A stretch of DNA of 64,000 nt from Nilaparvata lugens (GCF_014356525.2 NC_052508.1:45115858-45179857), one strand, 5' to 3'. Counted from the stretch's first letter, positions 36,608-49,400 are shown. The notes: generated from the letters alone by a model not told the origin. Numbers and translations: made by a program.

Positions 36608-38091
36608 AGTAGACGAATAGTTCGTCACTGCGTTCCAGTACGGTGTTCTCCTTGCACATATATTTTGCACAAACAGCACAGTCAAACTTTTTTTGCACAT
36701 AATGTATCACTACTCCACTCAGGTATGTAACCGCACTGGCTCTTAAAACCGAATCTCCCTCATCGTATTGGGTAGTTTTGACGTAGATGGTGGATTTGGC
36801 ATCTTTAACATCATGGATTGATTAGCAGATTCAGCCGTTAGCAGTTTAGCAGTTTCTTCTAAAAGGTCATGAAGATTATTTCAAAATCGATTTACGATTT
36901 TAGTTTAGCAGATTAGCAGTTTCTTCTAAAAGGTCATGAAGATTATTTCAAAATCGATTTACGATTTTAGTTTTGCTCTTAATTCTCTACTTATAATTTT
37001 GTATTATATCAAGCAAAGGAAATACATTTACGACAAAAATACACATACATAATAACAGGGGTAGGTAAATCTTTTTAAAGAGTATCAATCAATTTCCTCC
37101 TTATAATATACAATGAAACTGGATGTTATTTTACTGAATGCTAAGAAGATTATAACTCTTATAAGTTTATAATGAGAGAAATTCATTGAATTTTCAAATT
37201 ACTCCCTCTTCCCCAATCTCCCGCTAGACGGCTAGCCTAACAGCATTTAGTTCATATGCAAAATTAGAACTTTCCACTATGGGTACAGTCCATGAAAAAG
37301 GTTGACAACCATTGGCTATTCAATGAAAACAAAAAGCAACTGAAATAATATTATTAAGGTTAACAATCTTTGGCTATTCAATGAAAAAAGTAACTGAAAC
37401 AATATTATTGTTAATGAGCAGTTTTGACATCATTTATTAAAATCATTTTAGAACAATAATAGAGAAATATAATGCTGCATTACAAAGCACCTCAAGAACA
37501 TGTCATGATTAAAATTATTCCATGCTCTTTCTCAATTTTTAAGTTCAAAATCGCAATATTATGGATTAAATTAGATTGATTTAAATTTTTTCAATTATTG
37601 AATTGAAGTACATAAGGTAATAAAGTTTGGTTTATATTACATTTTTATAATGGACAACAGTTTATCTGGCTACTCATTCACTTATTGTTTTCTAGTTCTT
37701 GTTGATTAGAAATAAAAATTAATCCTCTTGTCACTGGAGACGCAGCATTCATGCGATCTGGAGAGTTGAGAGTAGCAAGTGATTAGAATAAGAAAAATGA
37801 ATGTCTAGTCTATGTATTATTAGCAAAACAATGACATGCATGCATGCCTCAAGCCATAAATCCTGTCAGCAGTTGTTTTGTTGGTGGGAGAGAGTGGTGT
37901 GAACTGGTTTGTTGGAGAGGGAAGTGTAGGATGCCAATGACTCCCCACTACGTCCCCCTACAACAGTACTAATCAAGCTCAGACAGAAATCGTCCTTTGC
38001 GTATACAAGCGCTTTCTACCGGTATAAGTGATACTACACATTAGGCGAAACAATAGTCGGTAAGAATGTTCCCTCTGATCCCTTCTCTGTG
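36608..38091. other. Right flank of the 17.6-kb insertion, no gene
   Basis: AT-rich. Contains a tandem duplication of about 66 bases (GCAGTTTCTTCTAAAAGGTC) at 36849-36974 and a diverged one near 37305-37395 (TTGGCTATTCAATGAAAA). The last 45 bases are the inverted end of the insertion. No gene recognised. Confidence 0.55.
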
Positions 38092-40194
38092 ACCTACCAT
38101 CAATACTATTACAATGCGGTGCTTCCTAAGGCCTCTTTCACACGATAGGAGACGTGCAACTTGAACACTGAACAGTGTTCTCGTTTTTTTGTCGAAGTAC
38201 ATTGAGTCAAATCGTGTCTTTCACATGGTGACTCCTATCCAGGAACCTCGTTTTGTCACGTCTTTTCCCCTTGAGGCAAGCAGAGGCAAGATCTAACAAC
38301 TGTGCCGACGTTTCCACAAAGTATGACTCATCACTTTTTTCTCAAAGTCTAACTTCCTTAAAAATATAGATAGAAGATTTCTGATTTCGGATTTGGATTC
38401 AGCGACCCCAAATTCTTTAAAGCGTAAGTCCCGTTTTCGAAAATATCCGAAAACAAGGAAGTTATGGCTGTTTTTAATAGAGCTTTCTATTATCATATAA
38501 TTATACGGTAAAAACGAACAGGTACTGTACTATACAGTACGTAAGTACTCTAGCTATTATAATACAACTTACACTGTATTCGTGTAGGAAATTTGGTAGG
38601 TTATTTATCTTGATTTCTGAAAATACCCCAAAATAAGGGAGTAAGATAACTTTGAAAAACCAAAGTTTTCCTGCCGATTGAAGAAACATTAAAAATTAGT
38701 CTAAGACATATTATGTCTTAGAATAAAAACGTGTAACAAATATCAGATCACTATTCAAGCTATCAAGCTTTTCATAAATTTCATAAGTTTGTGTCGATGG
38801 TATATGACATAAAAGGCAAATGCTCGCGCTTGGTCCATAGTTCTACGACTGAGGAATGAGGATTTAGGTCAGCAACTAAAATCGACAAGCCATGATTGTC
38901 AATCTTACTCATGATACAAAGCTTTGTACTATGATACATGGTTTTCATTCCGTATCATTCTTTAATAAAAATAAAACAAGATTCTGGTTTCAAAAGCATC
39001 AAAGTCGCCAGGCTGGTCTGAGCTATTCATGACTTTTTTTCAGTATGCATTATCAACTCAGCAGTTCTAATACACAGACATCACTACTTGGAATGCCATG
39101 ACATTTTCTATTCTCTCAATTCCTATTATTACCATAGATCGATTCAGATCAGCACAATGTTTATACTGTATGTTCATAATAGATTTTTCTGATTGTAAAA
39201 AGAAATAGTCAATAATTGCTGGGAATTTAAAGTGATATTCAACGATTTGAACCTGATAAATTGGATTGTTGAATGACAATTGAAATTCAGTGAATTTTAC
39301 TGTACAACATTCCTTTTCCTCCTATTTTATTGGGTGATGAGTGGAGATGATTTATGATTTCATATTTGGATTCATCTTTTCATAGTTCAATATTTTTTTG
39401 GAAAACTAGAATTTTTAAAAATTAAAAATGTTTATGTATAAACTTCTCAGGTGTTCAAAAACTTCTTAAAACCTTTGCCTGTCCCTTTGTGAGGCAGGAG
39501 TATTATTATCTTAGTATGTACTATATAATCATATGATAATGGAAAGCTATATTAAAAACAGCTATAACTCCCTTGTTTTCGGGTATTTTTGAAAATGGGA
39601 CTACGCTTTAAAGAATTTGAGGTCGCTGAATCCAAATCCGAAATCAGAAATCTTCTATCTATATTTTTAAGGAAGTTAGACTTTGAGAAAAAGTGATGAG
39701 TCATAGGTTTGAGCAAACGTCGGCATAGTTGTTGGATCTGTCGGCTTATTCGTAAGATCCCCATGTGAAAGTACAGGAGAGCTGCAAAATATGAAATATG
39801 ATCTTCCGTAATATGATATTCCAGGAGCGAGGTCTCTGCCGTGTGAAACTGGCCTAACAGATGGCGGATTTTGGCGTCAGGGTATAGCCAAGTTTCTGTA
39901 CTGTATGTATACTGTGTCTGGCACAGTATACATACAGTAAGGAAACTTGGCTATACCCTGACGCCAAAATCCGCCATCTTGTTAGGAAGCGCCGCATAGT
40001 AATAGTATTGATGGTAGGTTCGGATCACTTTAATAATCCGGATCAATTGATCTCGTTTACTGCCACGAGCCAATCAGAAGACCAGGATTGGAACTTCCCA
40101 AGGTCACGTGACGTGTTTAGTATTGTGGTCATGTAAAAAGCATTGGTAAGATAGGCATTTGATTACAAGTTTCCATTCTGTATCTATTCTGTGG
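38092..40194. mobile_element. Foldback element, remainder (left arm part 2, centre, right arm)
   Basis: Continues the arm broken at 20506. The left arm runs 38092-38129, is interrupted by a 1.7-kb element, and resumes at 39858 with CAGATGGCGGATTTTGGCG. The hairpin turns at TCTGG (39917-39921). The right arm (39922-40194) returns through CCATCTTGTTAGGAAGCGCC and ATTGATGGTAGGT to TCTATTCTGTGG. Reconstructed without its insertions, the arms are about 260-270 bases each. No ORF. The central 55-base pair of arms is nearly exact. Confidence 0.8.
38130..39854. mobile_element. PIF/Harbinger-like non-autonomous element (1.7 kb)
   Basis: Flanked by TAA at 38127-38129 and 39855-39857. TIRs GGCCTCTTTCACACG and GGCCAGTTTCACACG. 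Longer subterminal inverted repeats of about 200 bases lie at about 38290-38510 and 39530-39750 (for example TTTCTGATTTCGGATTTGGA). A 3-base TWA duplication with GG-starting TIRs fits PIF/Harbinger. The mirrored small ORFs (38293-38496 and 39552-39764) are just this inverted repeat. It sits in the left arm of the foldback element. Confidence 0.8.
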
Positions 40195-40243
40195 TCCAGA
40201 CGTGCGAATGCAAGCCCTTAAAGGTACGTTTTTACACCGTTTA
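40195..40243 (+). mobile_element. TTAA-type transposon scrap T4
   Basis: TCCAGACGTGCGAATGCAAG to TTTTTACACCGT followed by TTAA: the terminal piece of the family. It continues T1 (19318-20124) across the foldback element, with about 7 bases of the original lost at the junction. Confidence 0.75.
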
Positions 40244-40449
40244 AACATTTGGCAAAACAAAATATCCTACACCCAAAAATCATTAAGTGACGTATAGCTA
40301 AACAACAGACATCTTCTGAAATTCGAGCTTTTTCTCTTTTATTATTGAAAAAAATCATATCACTTATGTAGTTTTAATGACATAAATTTCACCACTCAAT
40401 CCTCATCTTACCTTTAAAACCTTCCAGGTATCATAATTTTTCAGGTTAA

Positions 40450-41791
40450 GCCTTGTACACACGTCCATACAGATTCGCGCGAACAATCGTATGTACATAT
40501 GCCTCAACATTCACTGTACGTCCTTGTGGACGCGATCCTCGTATGCCTCGGCATTCAAAAAGCTATCTGATTTGCAGACGACACGAAGACATTGTAGATG
40601 TAGATTTTCCACAACATGACAACAATGGCGTCATTCCACCATTGAAGATAGTTATCACAAATTGCAGCAGTATCATTTTATTTCAATGACTTATATAATA
40701 AAATCAAAAATAAAACTTGACAAACAATGTTGGTGGGTTGAACGATTGTAGGTTGAAGTAAGGAAATAAATTGCTACATGACATAAGATTGACAATTCAA
40801 ACTTTATTAGGTTGTCAAAACATTATTTTGTTAATATACTGAATCTAATTCAACTAGTTATCTAAACAAAAATGATATCATCATGAGGGAAGCAATAACT
40901 CCACAAGAACGATTGGCTCTAACTTTGAGATTCTTGGCATTAGGTGATTCATTTGTTGGTTCCCAATATCTATTCTGAATCTCAAAAAAAGAAAATTTCT
41001 ACAATAATTCCAGAAGTTTTGATGACCTAATCAAAGCACTTAACACTGTCTCACAAAATTGACAGTCTTCTTTAAGGAAATTAGCAATAAATTCAATCAA
41101 ATACTGAATTGCTGCCCATTTTGAACTAACTCTGCTCATACACATGACAAAACAAGATTCTCCAAAAGATTAGCTTCGAGATTTACCTTTAAGGGGATAC
41201 ACTAGTTCAAAGTTTGAATAAATCTCTCTATAGATAGCCTAGCTATCTAAAACGTATATCATATTGAAGATTACAATTTTAATTAACAACTCTGATTGAT
41301 AACATGAAACAAACACAAGATGATTTGATAGCCACAGTAAAATAATATTTGAGCTATACTTTCTTGTAGGAACCCTGTAGAGAAGCTTTTTACACTTAAA
41401 TTATGCAGTTCTAAATTTGTTAATCATGATACAAATTATATACTCCATGCATGTTTCTATTTAAATATTTGACAATCCACATATCCTACAAAATTACAAA
41501 AATCCTACAATTTACAATTAGTTATCGGATCACAATTTGATTATTGTCATTCAATCAACCTAATTCATTGGAATTAGGTTATGACGCCTTCAATGTTTAC
41601 GTTTTGCCTCACCCGTATTGCAAAATCGCGTCCACACGTACATTCAATGCTCGCCTGAGGCGCCTTTGAGCACGCCAAAATACCGACAGGGATCCGGTTC
41701 GCCCACATGCCTCAGCGAACAGTGTCCAGACGTGCGAATGCAAGCCCATACACGTATGCTCACCCGAGGCAAACGTACGTGTGTACACCGT
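40450..41791 (+). mobile_element. TTAA-type transposon copy T3, full length
   Basis: Left end after TTAA (40446-40449): GCCTTGTACACACGTCC. Right end: GTACGTGTGTACACCGT before TTTA. Reversed, the ends match as TGTACACACGT. About 1.34 kb. The open frame at 40453-40689 is also found in T5 (62386-62658) but is made of subterminal repeats (GTCCACA/TGTGGAC, GCCTC) and I do not call it a gene. TTAA target choice suggests piggyBac or Kolobok relatives; no transposase is present to decide. Confidence 0.75.
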
Positions 41792-42190
41792 TTTATGCTT
41801 ATACTCATTCAGTTTGACTGTACGTCAGCTTATGATTTTTTTGGATGCGATATTTTGTTCTTCAAAAACACATGTTGGAGTTGGAAAATTGTCATCACTT
41901 TATCAGCGCAGATTTCAAGGTTATGATATGAAATAACCATACAATATTATGTAATACTGCATTGATCTGTGATCAGATAGCCTACTTATTTATTATTCTA
42001 AATTTCAAAATAGTTCGATCAACAGTGCTTCCGACTCGTCTGTTATTTTTTGTTTATCTTGTCTGTCGTAATTTAGCTACAGTAGCCTACCGTATTGTGA
42101 AAGTGTGGAGAGACTGTTAACATTGAACTCACCTACCGGTGTATAAATAATCCTTATTTTTTAAACTATTTTGTTTATATCTCTAATAGA

Positions 42191-42862
42191 ATGATTAGAC
42201 AGTTTCGTGCGCTTATATTGGGTGCTCCAGGATCTGGAAAAGGTACGATATCATCTAGAATTATTAGAAAGTTTGATATAAAGCACATAGCTAGCGGCGA
42301 TATTTTGAGAAACAATATTCTCAACAAAACTGAATTAGGTAATACTGCTAAAACTTACATGGATAAAGGACAGCTTGTGCCAAACGATATTATGGTTAAT
42401 TTGATTACTGACGAGCTAAATCAAAACTCCAAAGTCAACTGGTTATTAGACGGGTTTCCTAGGACTAGGACGCAGGCAGAAATCCTTAGTAAAAAAGTGC
42501 AGGTGGATGTTGCATTAAATCTTGTGGTTCCATTTGATGTTATAATTGCAAGAATTCAACAAAGATGGATACATGCTCCTAGCGGCCGTGTGTACAACAC
42601 AGATTTCAACGCACCCAAAGTCCCCGGCCATGACGACATCACCGGGGAGAAGTTGGTTCAGAGGGATGACGACAAGCCTGAGGCCGTCTCCAAGAGGTTA
42701 GAAATTTATTCTCAAACTGTCAAGCCGGTTCTTGATTTTTACAAAGACGCTGGCATCCTGGAAGAATTTCATGGTAAGACGTCTGATGAGATGTGGCCCC
42801 TTATATTCAAATTTCTCTCTTCTCGAACGCCTTGTAAAGCTGATTTAAATGATGCAAAGTAG
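42191..42862 (+). CDS. AK3: GTP:AMP phosphotransferase, mitochondrial type (adenylate kinase 3-like)
   Basis: Predicted to transfer phosphate between GTP and AMP, regenerating GDP for the citric-acid-cycle step that makes GTP; the family acts in the mitochondrial matrix (family knowledge). The 223-residue frame is intact. P-loop GAPGSGKGT at 11-19, AMP-binding HIASGDILR at 32-40, MDKGQLVP at 57-64, DGFPRT at 87-92. A long LID at about 126-163 (RWIHAPSGRVYN, then PKVPGHDDITGEKL) lacks the four zinc cysteines of some bacterial enzymes. R158 and R169 lie in the expected catalytic region. No classical presequence; AK3 enzymes usually use internal signals. The whole coding region is in one exon; ctctaatag just before the ATG resembles an acceptor, so a 5' UTR intron is possible. 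A retrocopy origin is an alternative. Confidence 0.93.
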   Translation: MIRQFRALILGAPGSGKGTISSRIIRKFDIKHIASGDILRNNILNKTELGNTAKTYMDKGQLVPNDIMVNLITDELNQNSKVNWLLDGFPRTRTQAEILSKKVQVDVALNLVVPFDVIIARIQQRWIHAPSGRVYNTDFNAPKVPGHDDITGEKLVQRDDDKPEAVSKRLEIYSQTVKPVLDFYKDAGILEEFHGKTSDEMWPLIFKFLSSRTPCKADLNDAK

Positions 42863-45800
42863 GAACAAATCCAAATTTGAGCAGGTAAATTTGTTATTTC
42901 TTTTGTCTAGATTGATTTAAAAAATTATTATATCCAGCTACTTTCATCATAATTGTTATTCTAGTCAATCTCATATTGCTTAGTACAAAATTCATAGGCT
43001 ATAAATTCTATTGTTCAATCACATCTTTTGCTCTAGAAAATAAGAATAATATGTGTTTGCTGGGTTCAGGCTCTGTTATCAGTGTGTTGTAGCAGTTACA
43101 CAGGACTTGGCTGTTCATGGACTAAAATTTTCTTCTATTAAATGTGGTAAAACTGTACATTCCCCCAAAATTTTTGATCAACTACTAGCCTACGTTACTT
43201 ATTAAACTTTTAAATTTTAATAAAAAATTAAACTTGTATTATACCATTGCTTTGATCTAAATCCGGCTCCACATGTAACAGAAAATCTGGATGCGCTCCT
43301 AAATAAGGCCCAGTCCCAAGGGGAAAATTAACGTGATGGATGTGAAAATCTTCAGTTTTATTCATTCATATTTTTCAGATTTTTCTTGAGATAGACCTTC
43401 AGATGTTTTATGCTGGCAAAATCAACACCAACATTTTTCATCACACCACGCAAATAAAAAAGTTCAAGGTTCTTTCACTTAAAAACTTTAGTTTAAACTC
43501 AAATGCTCAAACACTAATTTGTTTTGATAAATTGTATATTTTTCCTATATGATAGATTTATTTACAAAAAATGTGATACAGTAACACAAATAAATTGTAA
43601 TTTAGAACGTGAATAATATTGTATCAGATAAAATTGTGTATCATAGTTTTAGAAAAATGTATGATCTATTTTTATAAAATAGAGTAGCCTATTGTTCAGT
43701 ATTTATTGTAACTATGAAAAAAGTATATTTTGTTATAACTGAGGTAACTTAATTTAGGGTACTTATTCTTCAAAAATGAACATTTTTTTCAAATAGAGCA
43801 GGTCTAGGCCTAGCTATTCCAGTCTGAAAGCCCTTAACACTATTGAAATGTATAATCGCATTCTAAAATCCAATTGATCATCTTTTATCAATATCCATTT
43901 TTTAATTCTTTTCACAAATAAAAAGTAGTAAATAAAGAGGGAATCATGAGATTATGATAATTATTATATTGCTACCTACATAATAATAGTATGATCAATA
44001 ATTGGATAAAAACACACATATGTTGTCAAATTCTACACAGTTTTATGGTACGGTTCTACAATATTGACAATGACTCAGTCGAATTTTTATAAATTATGAT
44101 CAATTGAACAGAATTCGAAGGTTACTTTTAGCAGTAGCAGTAGGCTACTTTTGCTATCAATAATAAATACATCACCCTGAAGATATTAAGCACTACGAAT
44201 TTTGTATATTGACAAGAGAAAATACTAGTAGGATAATCTCAAAGGTAGAAAATCGAATGCTAAATCTTATGGAGTTATTTTATATTTTGTTAATATTTAC
44301 AAGTTTGTTAAGTTTTACTTTTATTTCAGAATGTAATTCTGATATCTTCATGATTGTGAAGAGAGGACTTTTGTTAGTTGAAAAACACACTGAAGATCTG
44401 TTTTGAAAACACATACTAGGTAATTCACCAATTTTCTGTTGTAAAACATTTAGTTAATATTGTTGTTTACTGAGTTTGAAATGTTAGGAGCTGTATAAAA
44501 TGTAGACATGTATAGATCAATGTATTTATCAATAGTAAACTTAGATAAACTTCTCATAACACATTCTTGAATTAATTGTATACGGTAATTCATGACAATT
44601 ATTAATTTCATTTGGATATGATGTTTTCCAATTTGCTACTTGATGAAAACTTTACTTCTAGGCTTATTGAAATTAATCTCGTTCCGGTACAAGGAATTCT
44701 AAGGAAGTTTAATTGTCAAATTGCTCAACAGATATCAGTATTCCACATTAAGATAATGCAATTATTATAGTTCAAAATCATTATCGTCTAGTAGCAGAAA
44801 ATTGATCGGTTATGGGGACATAATCCATTAAGCAAAAGGCTTATTAGGGTAATTTCTTTTTCATCTCTCAATCTTCTTGAACTGATATTTTGATTATTTT
44901 TATACAGCTAGACTTTTCATTGGTAATCCATGTAAAATTTCAAAGTAATTAGAAATACATGTTATTTTTCACTGATAAAGAAACTGGGCGGCTGATTTCC
45001 CAATAATGAGGAAGTATAATGAACTTTGAACTTGAGAATCATTTCAACATTGATAAAATTACTGGCTGAGAATAATATCAATTCTAATAAAATTACTGTA
45101 TTTAGACCTGTTTTTGGGTATTGATGTGCAGTGTATAAATAATTATTTTTATTTATATGACGCACAATCCTATCTCTACCAAGTACAGATTTCACCACCG
45201 TACCTGTTACTATCTATAAAAAGTTACAATTGATTGAGGGCCTAGTATAAATCTCACATTGTCTTGTGAGATTTAGTATTACAGTATGGGAAGATCAAAC
45301 ATAAAATTTACAGGTAGTGTAATGTAGCCGATTTCATGCCAATAAAAACTCATATCACTTGGTAGCATGGGAGTGTTGAATGTTATCATTTTGAATAATA
45401 TTTCATAGTAGCCATTGAACAATAATACGACCAATATCTAGAAACTTCCCAATAATTGAAAATGAGAACTTTTTTCTATAATAAATAATTTATAGTTCCT
45501 AAACTATTTATATACTCCTGCATGAGATAGAGGAGATTCTATTTAGATGCGGTTAGTTGATGCTAATTTAATTGATTTTCGTTGTACCATTGTATAGATT
45601 ACATTAATATAATCCAAATGAACCATTTAGCCAAGTTTTCTATTCATTTTTTCTATAAATTAAAATAAAGTATGATATTCTAAACATAATAGTGTTTTCA
45701 ATAATTACTAATAAGAAAAAAGTAATTTTGAATACCCTATAATCTGTTCTGGGAGCCGAGAGATAATGTAATTCTGCACATTTTATACTCTCTGGTTGCC

Positions 45801-46151
45801 ATAAAAGCAACTATAGTTTACTTATACTATAGTGAACTGGTGTTTGCAAATCCAGCAATTAACATTGGATTTGAGTCATCACTTTTATAAGCACAAAAAT
45901 GCAAGCTTGTTGACTTTGATGAATCGACTTTAGTGAACACTGTTACCAAAAAATTACCACCAGATTTTTTCTGTTGTCTTGTATTGTAGGTGTTTCAATA
46001 AACTGTGCAATATTTGTGAAATTGATTCATTTTTATTTCATCCAATTTTTGTTTTCAATATTGTTGCTTTACTGTTATTAAGTTGCAAAAATTCTTGTGA
46101 TTCAGTTAGAATGGTTCATCTTATCCTTCCTAGCTATTATCCTGATAATAA
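42863..46151. other. AK3 downstream region, no further gene
   Basis: Mirrors 24999-28299 in copy 1. The exon-like stretch TTTATTTCAG...ACTAG|gtaatt is present at about 44321-44421 and has one codon changed against copy 1. Otherwise AT-rich, with no gene. Confidence 0.45.
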
Positions 46152-46240
46152 ACATAGACAACCCCTTAACACAGTTAATTGGTTTAGTTGGCTCATTTCT
46201 ATAATAATATTATAGAAAAGAGCCAACTAAACCAATTCAC
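46152..46240. mobile_element. MITE family B hairpin
   Basis: Paralogue of 28300-28388. Confidence 0.8.
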
Positions 46241-46257
46241 TAAAACTAAACCGATGT

Positions 46258-46478
46258 CTATAGTGAGGTCCATGTTATAATGGCAGTGGATAAAGATAGA
46301 AGAATAGCGATGCCGATTCTCTCCATTAATTAATTATATTTCTACACTGTCAAAAACTTAATTGGCATCGTTGTGGACCTAGAAAAGGATAGTACCACCA
46401 GCTTTGTCGAATGATAGACAAGGATAGCAAAACTGAAGTTGATCAAATACTGTCATTATAACGTGGACCTCACTATAG
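46258..46478 (+). mobile_element. MITE family A, 221-base short form
   Basis: Paralogue of 28406-28626. Ends CTATAGTGAGGTCCATG and ACGTGGACCTCACTATAG. Its last base begins the 10-base repeat GGTAAAACCA at the edge of the extra 3.49-kb segment. Confidence 0.85.
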
Positions 46479-46487
46479 GTAAAACCA

Positions 46488-49400
46488 GTCCCTGGCAATG
46501 GCATAGTTCCACCGTTTGCAACCAGAGTCGCTTGAATCGTTTCCACAACCAACTGATGAATATATGCGCTCGATACATAGATATATGATTTACAGTGTTG
46601 CCGTATTGACTCATCACAGTCTTAAAAACAAATGGCGTTTGGTTCTTCTTGCTCCCTATTCATAATAATATATAATTTATTGTGCTTGGCAACTGTCCAA
46701 GTGTAGTTGGACAGCGTTCAACTGAAGGGGCTATTAGGAATGATACTATCGATAGTCAGACAGTCACTCTCGATCAGACACGATCTGACTCTGACAGGAT
46801 CAGAGAGAGTAGTCACTCGTTCTCTTTCACGAATCTTATTTACATAGCCTACTATCGCCTCTCTCCCTTCCTTTTCTTTTTGTCCATAATATAAAATGAT
46901 TCTCCCTTCTGTCTCACCTTTATAATCATAAGATTCATCGTCCACATTTATAAAAAGGTGTTTATGCAGGTGTCTAGCAATGACTAACCTACTGTTACCT
47001 GTTACTGTAGGCTTACCAAATAATTCAAAATATTACAGTAAGAGCTATTTCATTATTACATTTCATTTTTTAAAATAAAAAGTAAGTTGAAGTCTCATAC
47101 ATATGAGATACTTTATTCATCAAATGTAATAAGCCTTGGTATTTCTCAAACTGAGGATTGTTAATTTTTGGTTAATTTTAATGAGTTGTACGTGGTTATG
47201 AAAAATGTATTGATTACAAAGTTAGGTGGAAAGAAGGCCACATACATAAGTTGAAGTCTCATACATATGAAATACTTTATTCATCAAATGTAATAAGCTT
47301 AAGTATGTAATCAGCTTGTAATAAGCTGAAATAATCAAATGTAATAAGCTTAAGCTTGTAATCAAGCCGTAATAAGCCTTAGTATTTCTCAAACTGAGAA
47401 ATTGTTAATTTTAATGAGTTGTACGTGGTTATGAAAAATGTATTGATTACAAAGTTTGGTGGAAAGAAGGCCACATATTGTAGTGCGACCATAATTATAA
47501 TATACTATTATTAGGTGTCTAATCACATCCAGTTAATCTTTGTAATCAATCCTTTATCCTGTTCTATTCTCAATTTACAGTCAAGAATTATATTAAATTG
47601 TAACTTCTGTGTAAGCTGCAAAGTAGCATGGAATTAATTATATTTTAGTGCTGTCTCTTTATAAAATTTGCAATTTATTATTTTTGCAAATCTTGTTTTG
47701 TTATGTGGATAGTAATAGAATAACTTTTTTATCTGATTACGTGACGAAATTAGGACATTAATGTCCACTCTACCACTTAACCACATAATAATGGCAGAGG
47801 ATTGTACATTTTTCATCAAATCTATAATTCTAATTTCTTGGATCTTCATGGAGGTACCAACTTTATAATTCCCCCTAGTAAAACTAGCTGAGAATTAAAA
47901 TGAAACCAACTTTATAATTCCCTCTAGTAAAACTAGCTACACACGTTTCAAGACACTCCCAGTCCATTATTTTGTTTTTGGCCAGAGGAGGGTGAATCAA
48001 CTCAGAGAATGGAAATGACCGTGAAGTATTTCTATTCATAATTTCCACCCTCGGCCAAAATCTGCCTGCAAACGTGACTTTCAAAAACGGAAAAGAATTC
48101 TGTGAGAGCATTTCTCAGTCGTTCTATTCGATGAAATTTGGCAGGAATATTCATTTTTCAACTGTGCGTTGATGTATACAAAAGTTTTTTTGAAATTTTG
48201 CATTTTAAGGATAATATGAAAAGAAAAGGAATTCCTCCATACTCTGATATCACTATATATATGATATCACTATCTTCTTTGAAGATAGGATCAATCAGGC
48301 TATAGAATTATTCATAATCAATCATCTGACAAGTGGATTATTCATTGAATGCATTACACACTACACAGATGTCTGGTCATGTCTATTTCTATAAGGTAGG
48401 GTTTCAATATTTTTTATGATGCGTGCCCATCAGTATCAATATTCTCACATTTGAAAAACAAATTTAAAAGGTAATTGAAAATAAAATAAAAAAATGATTA
48501 AATGAACTAAATAATGCTGAAGAAATTATAATATTCTTGATTGAAAAAAATTAATTTAAAATAGTTGAGAAATATTATTAACAGATGGAAAGATTATAAT
48601 GGAACTGGATAAATTATGGGAGACAAATTCAAAAGTGAACTGAGTTTATTAACATAAGTGATTTTTTGATCTTGGAGAAAACAAATAACAGTTTTTAAGA
48701 GTAAATTATCATTCAACTGTGAATCGTGATTCAACTGAATCAACTAGAACAGGTGACATAAGATTTTATCAGTTTGAATGATTTTAAGAACATTTCCCAT
48801 GAAAATTGAATCGTCCATGGATTGATAATAATGAGTAGAAAATGTAATTTCTACATTGTTATTTCTACATTTGTATTTCTACATTTCAATTTCAGCATTG
48901 GAAAGTCAAGAGAAATACTATAGTTCAATATTAAATTTTCTTCACCTCTAGAGCTGCTTTCATCCATAGTAACCTGTTATCCATTTGTCATTTTATATGT
49001 ATAAATTTATGCAACAATAAATATTTCAACTGAAAATAATTTTAAAACTTTCAAGTTGCTCCAAGCACCATATTATTTTTATGGTTTGTATAAATATTTT
49101 TGTAGAGACTTTTGTAGAAGTGAAAATCGAAAAGACCTACTGTAACTCTATTTCTGACTTTTTAAAATATGTAAACTGAATTTTGGTTGCAGAGACAAGG
49201 TTCATTATAATTTATGACTCAATTAAAATAATAAATTCAAAAATTTTGCAATTTTTTCATTTGTTTATCACCAACTATCTATTTACTAACATTTACTTTA
49301 CAAGTAAGTTTGCATATGAATTTTATCACAAACTCTACTTAATCTGGGAAGCAATTAATTCCAATAATAAAATTATGAGGTAAAACAGTTGCATCTATAA

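Larger units (their letters stand above)
20507..38091. mobile_element. TIR-flanked 17.6-kb insertion carrying AK3 copy 1
   Basis: The left end reads CACAGAGAAGAGGACAGAG and the right end, reversed, CACAGAGAAGGGATCAGAG. Similarity reaches a shared TGTTTCGC about 30-45 bases in. The direct repeats ACCTACCA at 20499-20506 and 38092-38099 flank it, and removing the block restores an unbroken foldback arm. An 8-base duplication suggests hAT-type transposition (family knowledge). The content is unusual: a BEL/Pao relic, AK3 copy 1 with 13.7 kb of context, many MITEs, and a 100-N gap. No transposase is visible, so mobilisation would have been in trans, or two ends acted as a macrotransposon (inference). 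The gap means its full content and size are not certain. Confidence 0.65.

Noticed and set aside
36386..36730. ORFs spanning the N gap
   Set aside because: Their middle is all N; reading through a gap of unknown size has no meaning.
38293..39764. Similar small ORFs at 38293-38496 and 39552-39764 as paired genes
   Set aside because: They are the two arms of the Harbinger-like element's subterminal inverted repeat read on the same strand.
40453..40689. Shared 78-90-residue ORF in T3 and T5 as a conserved gene
   Set aside because: It begins inside the inverted terminus and consists of subterminal repeats. Shared only because the DNA element is shared; no family signal.
46682..46945. Overlapping 70-75-residue ORFs in the copy-2-only segment
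   Set aside because: Low-complexity Ser/Arg/Glu content from GAGAGA-rich DNA on both strands; no motif.
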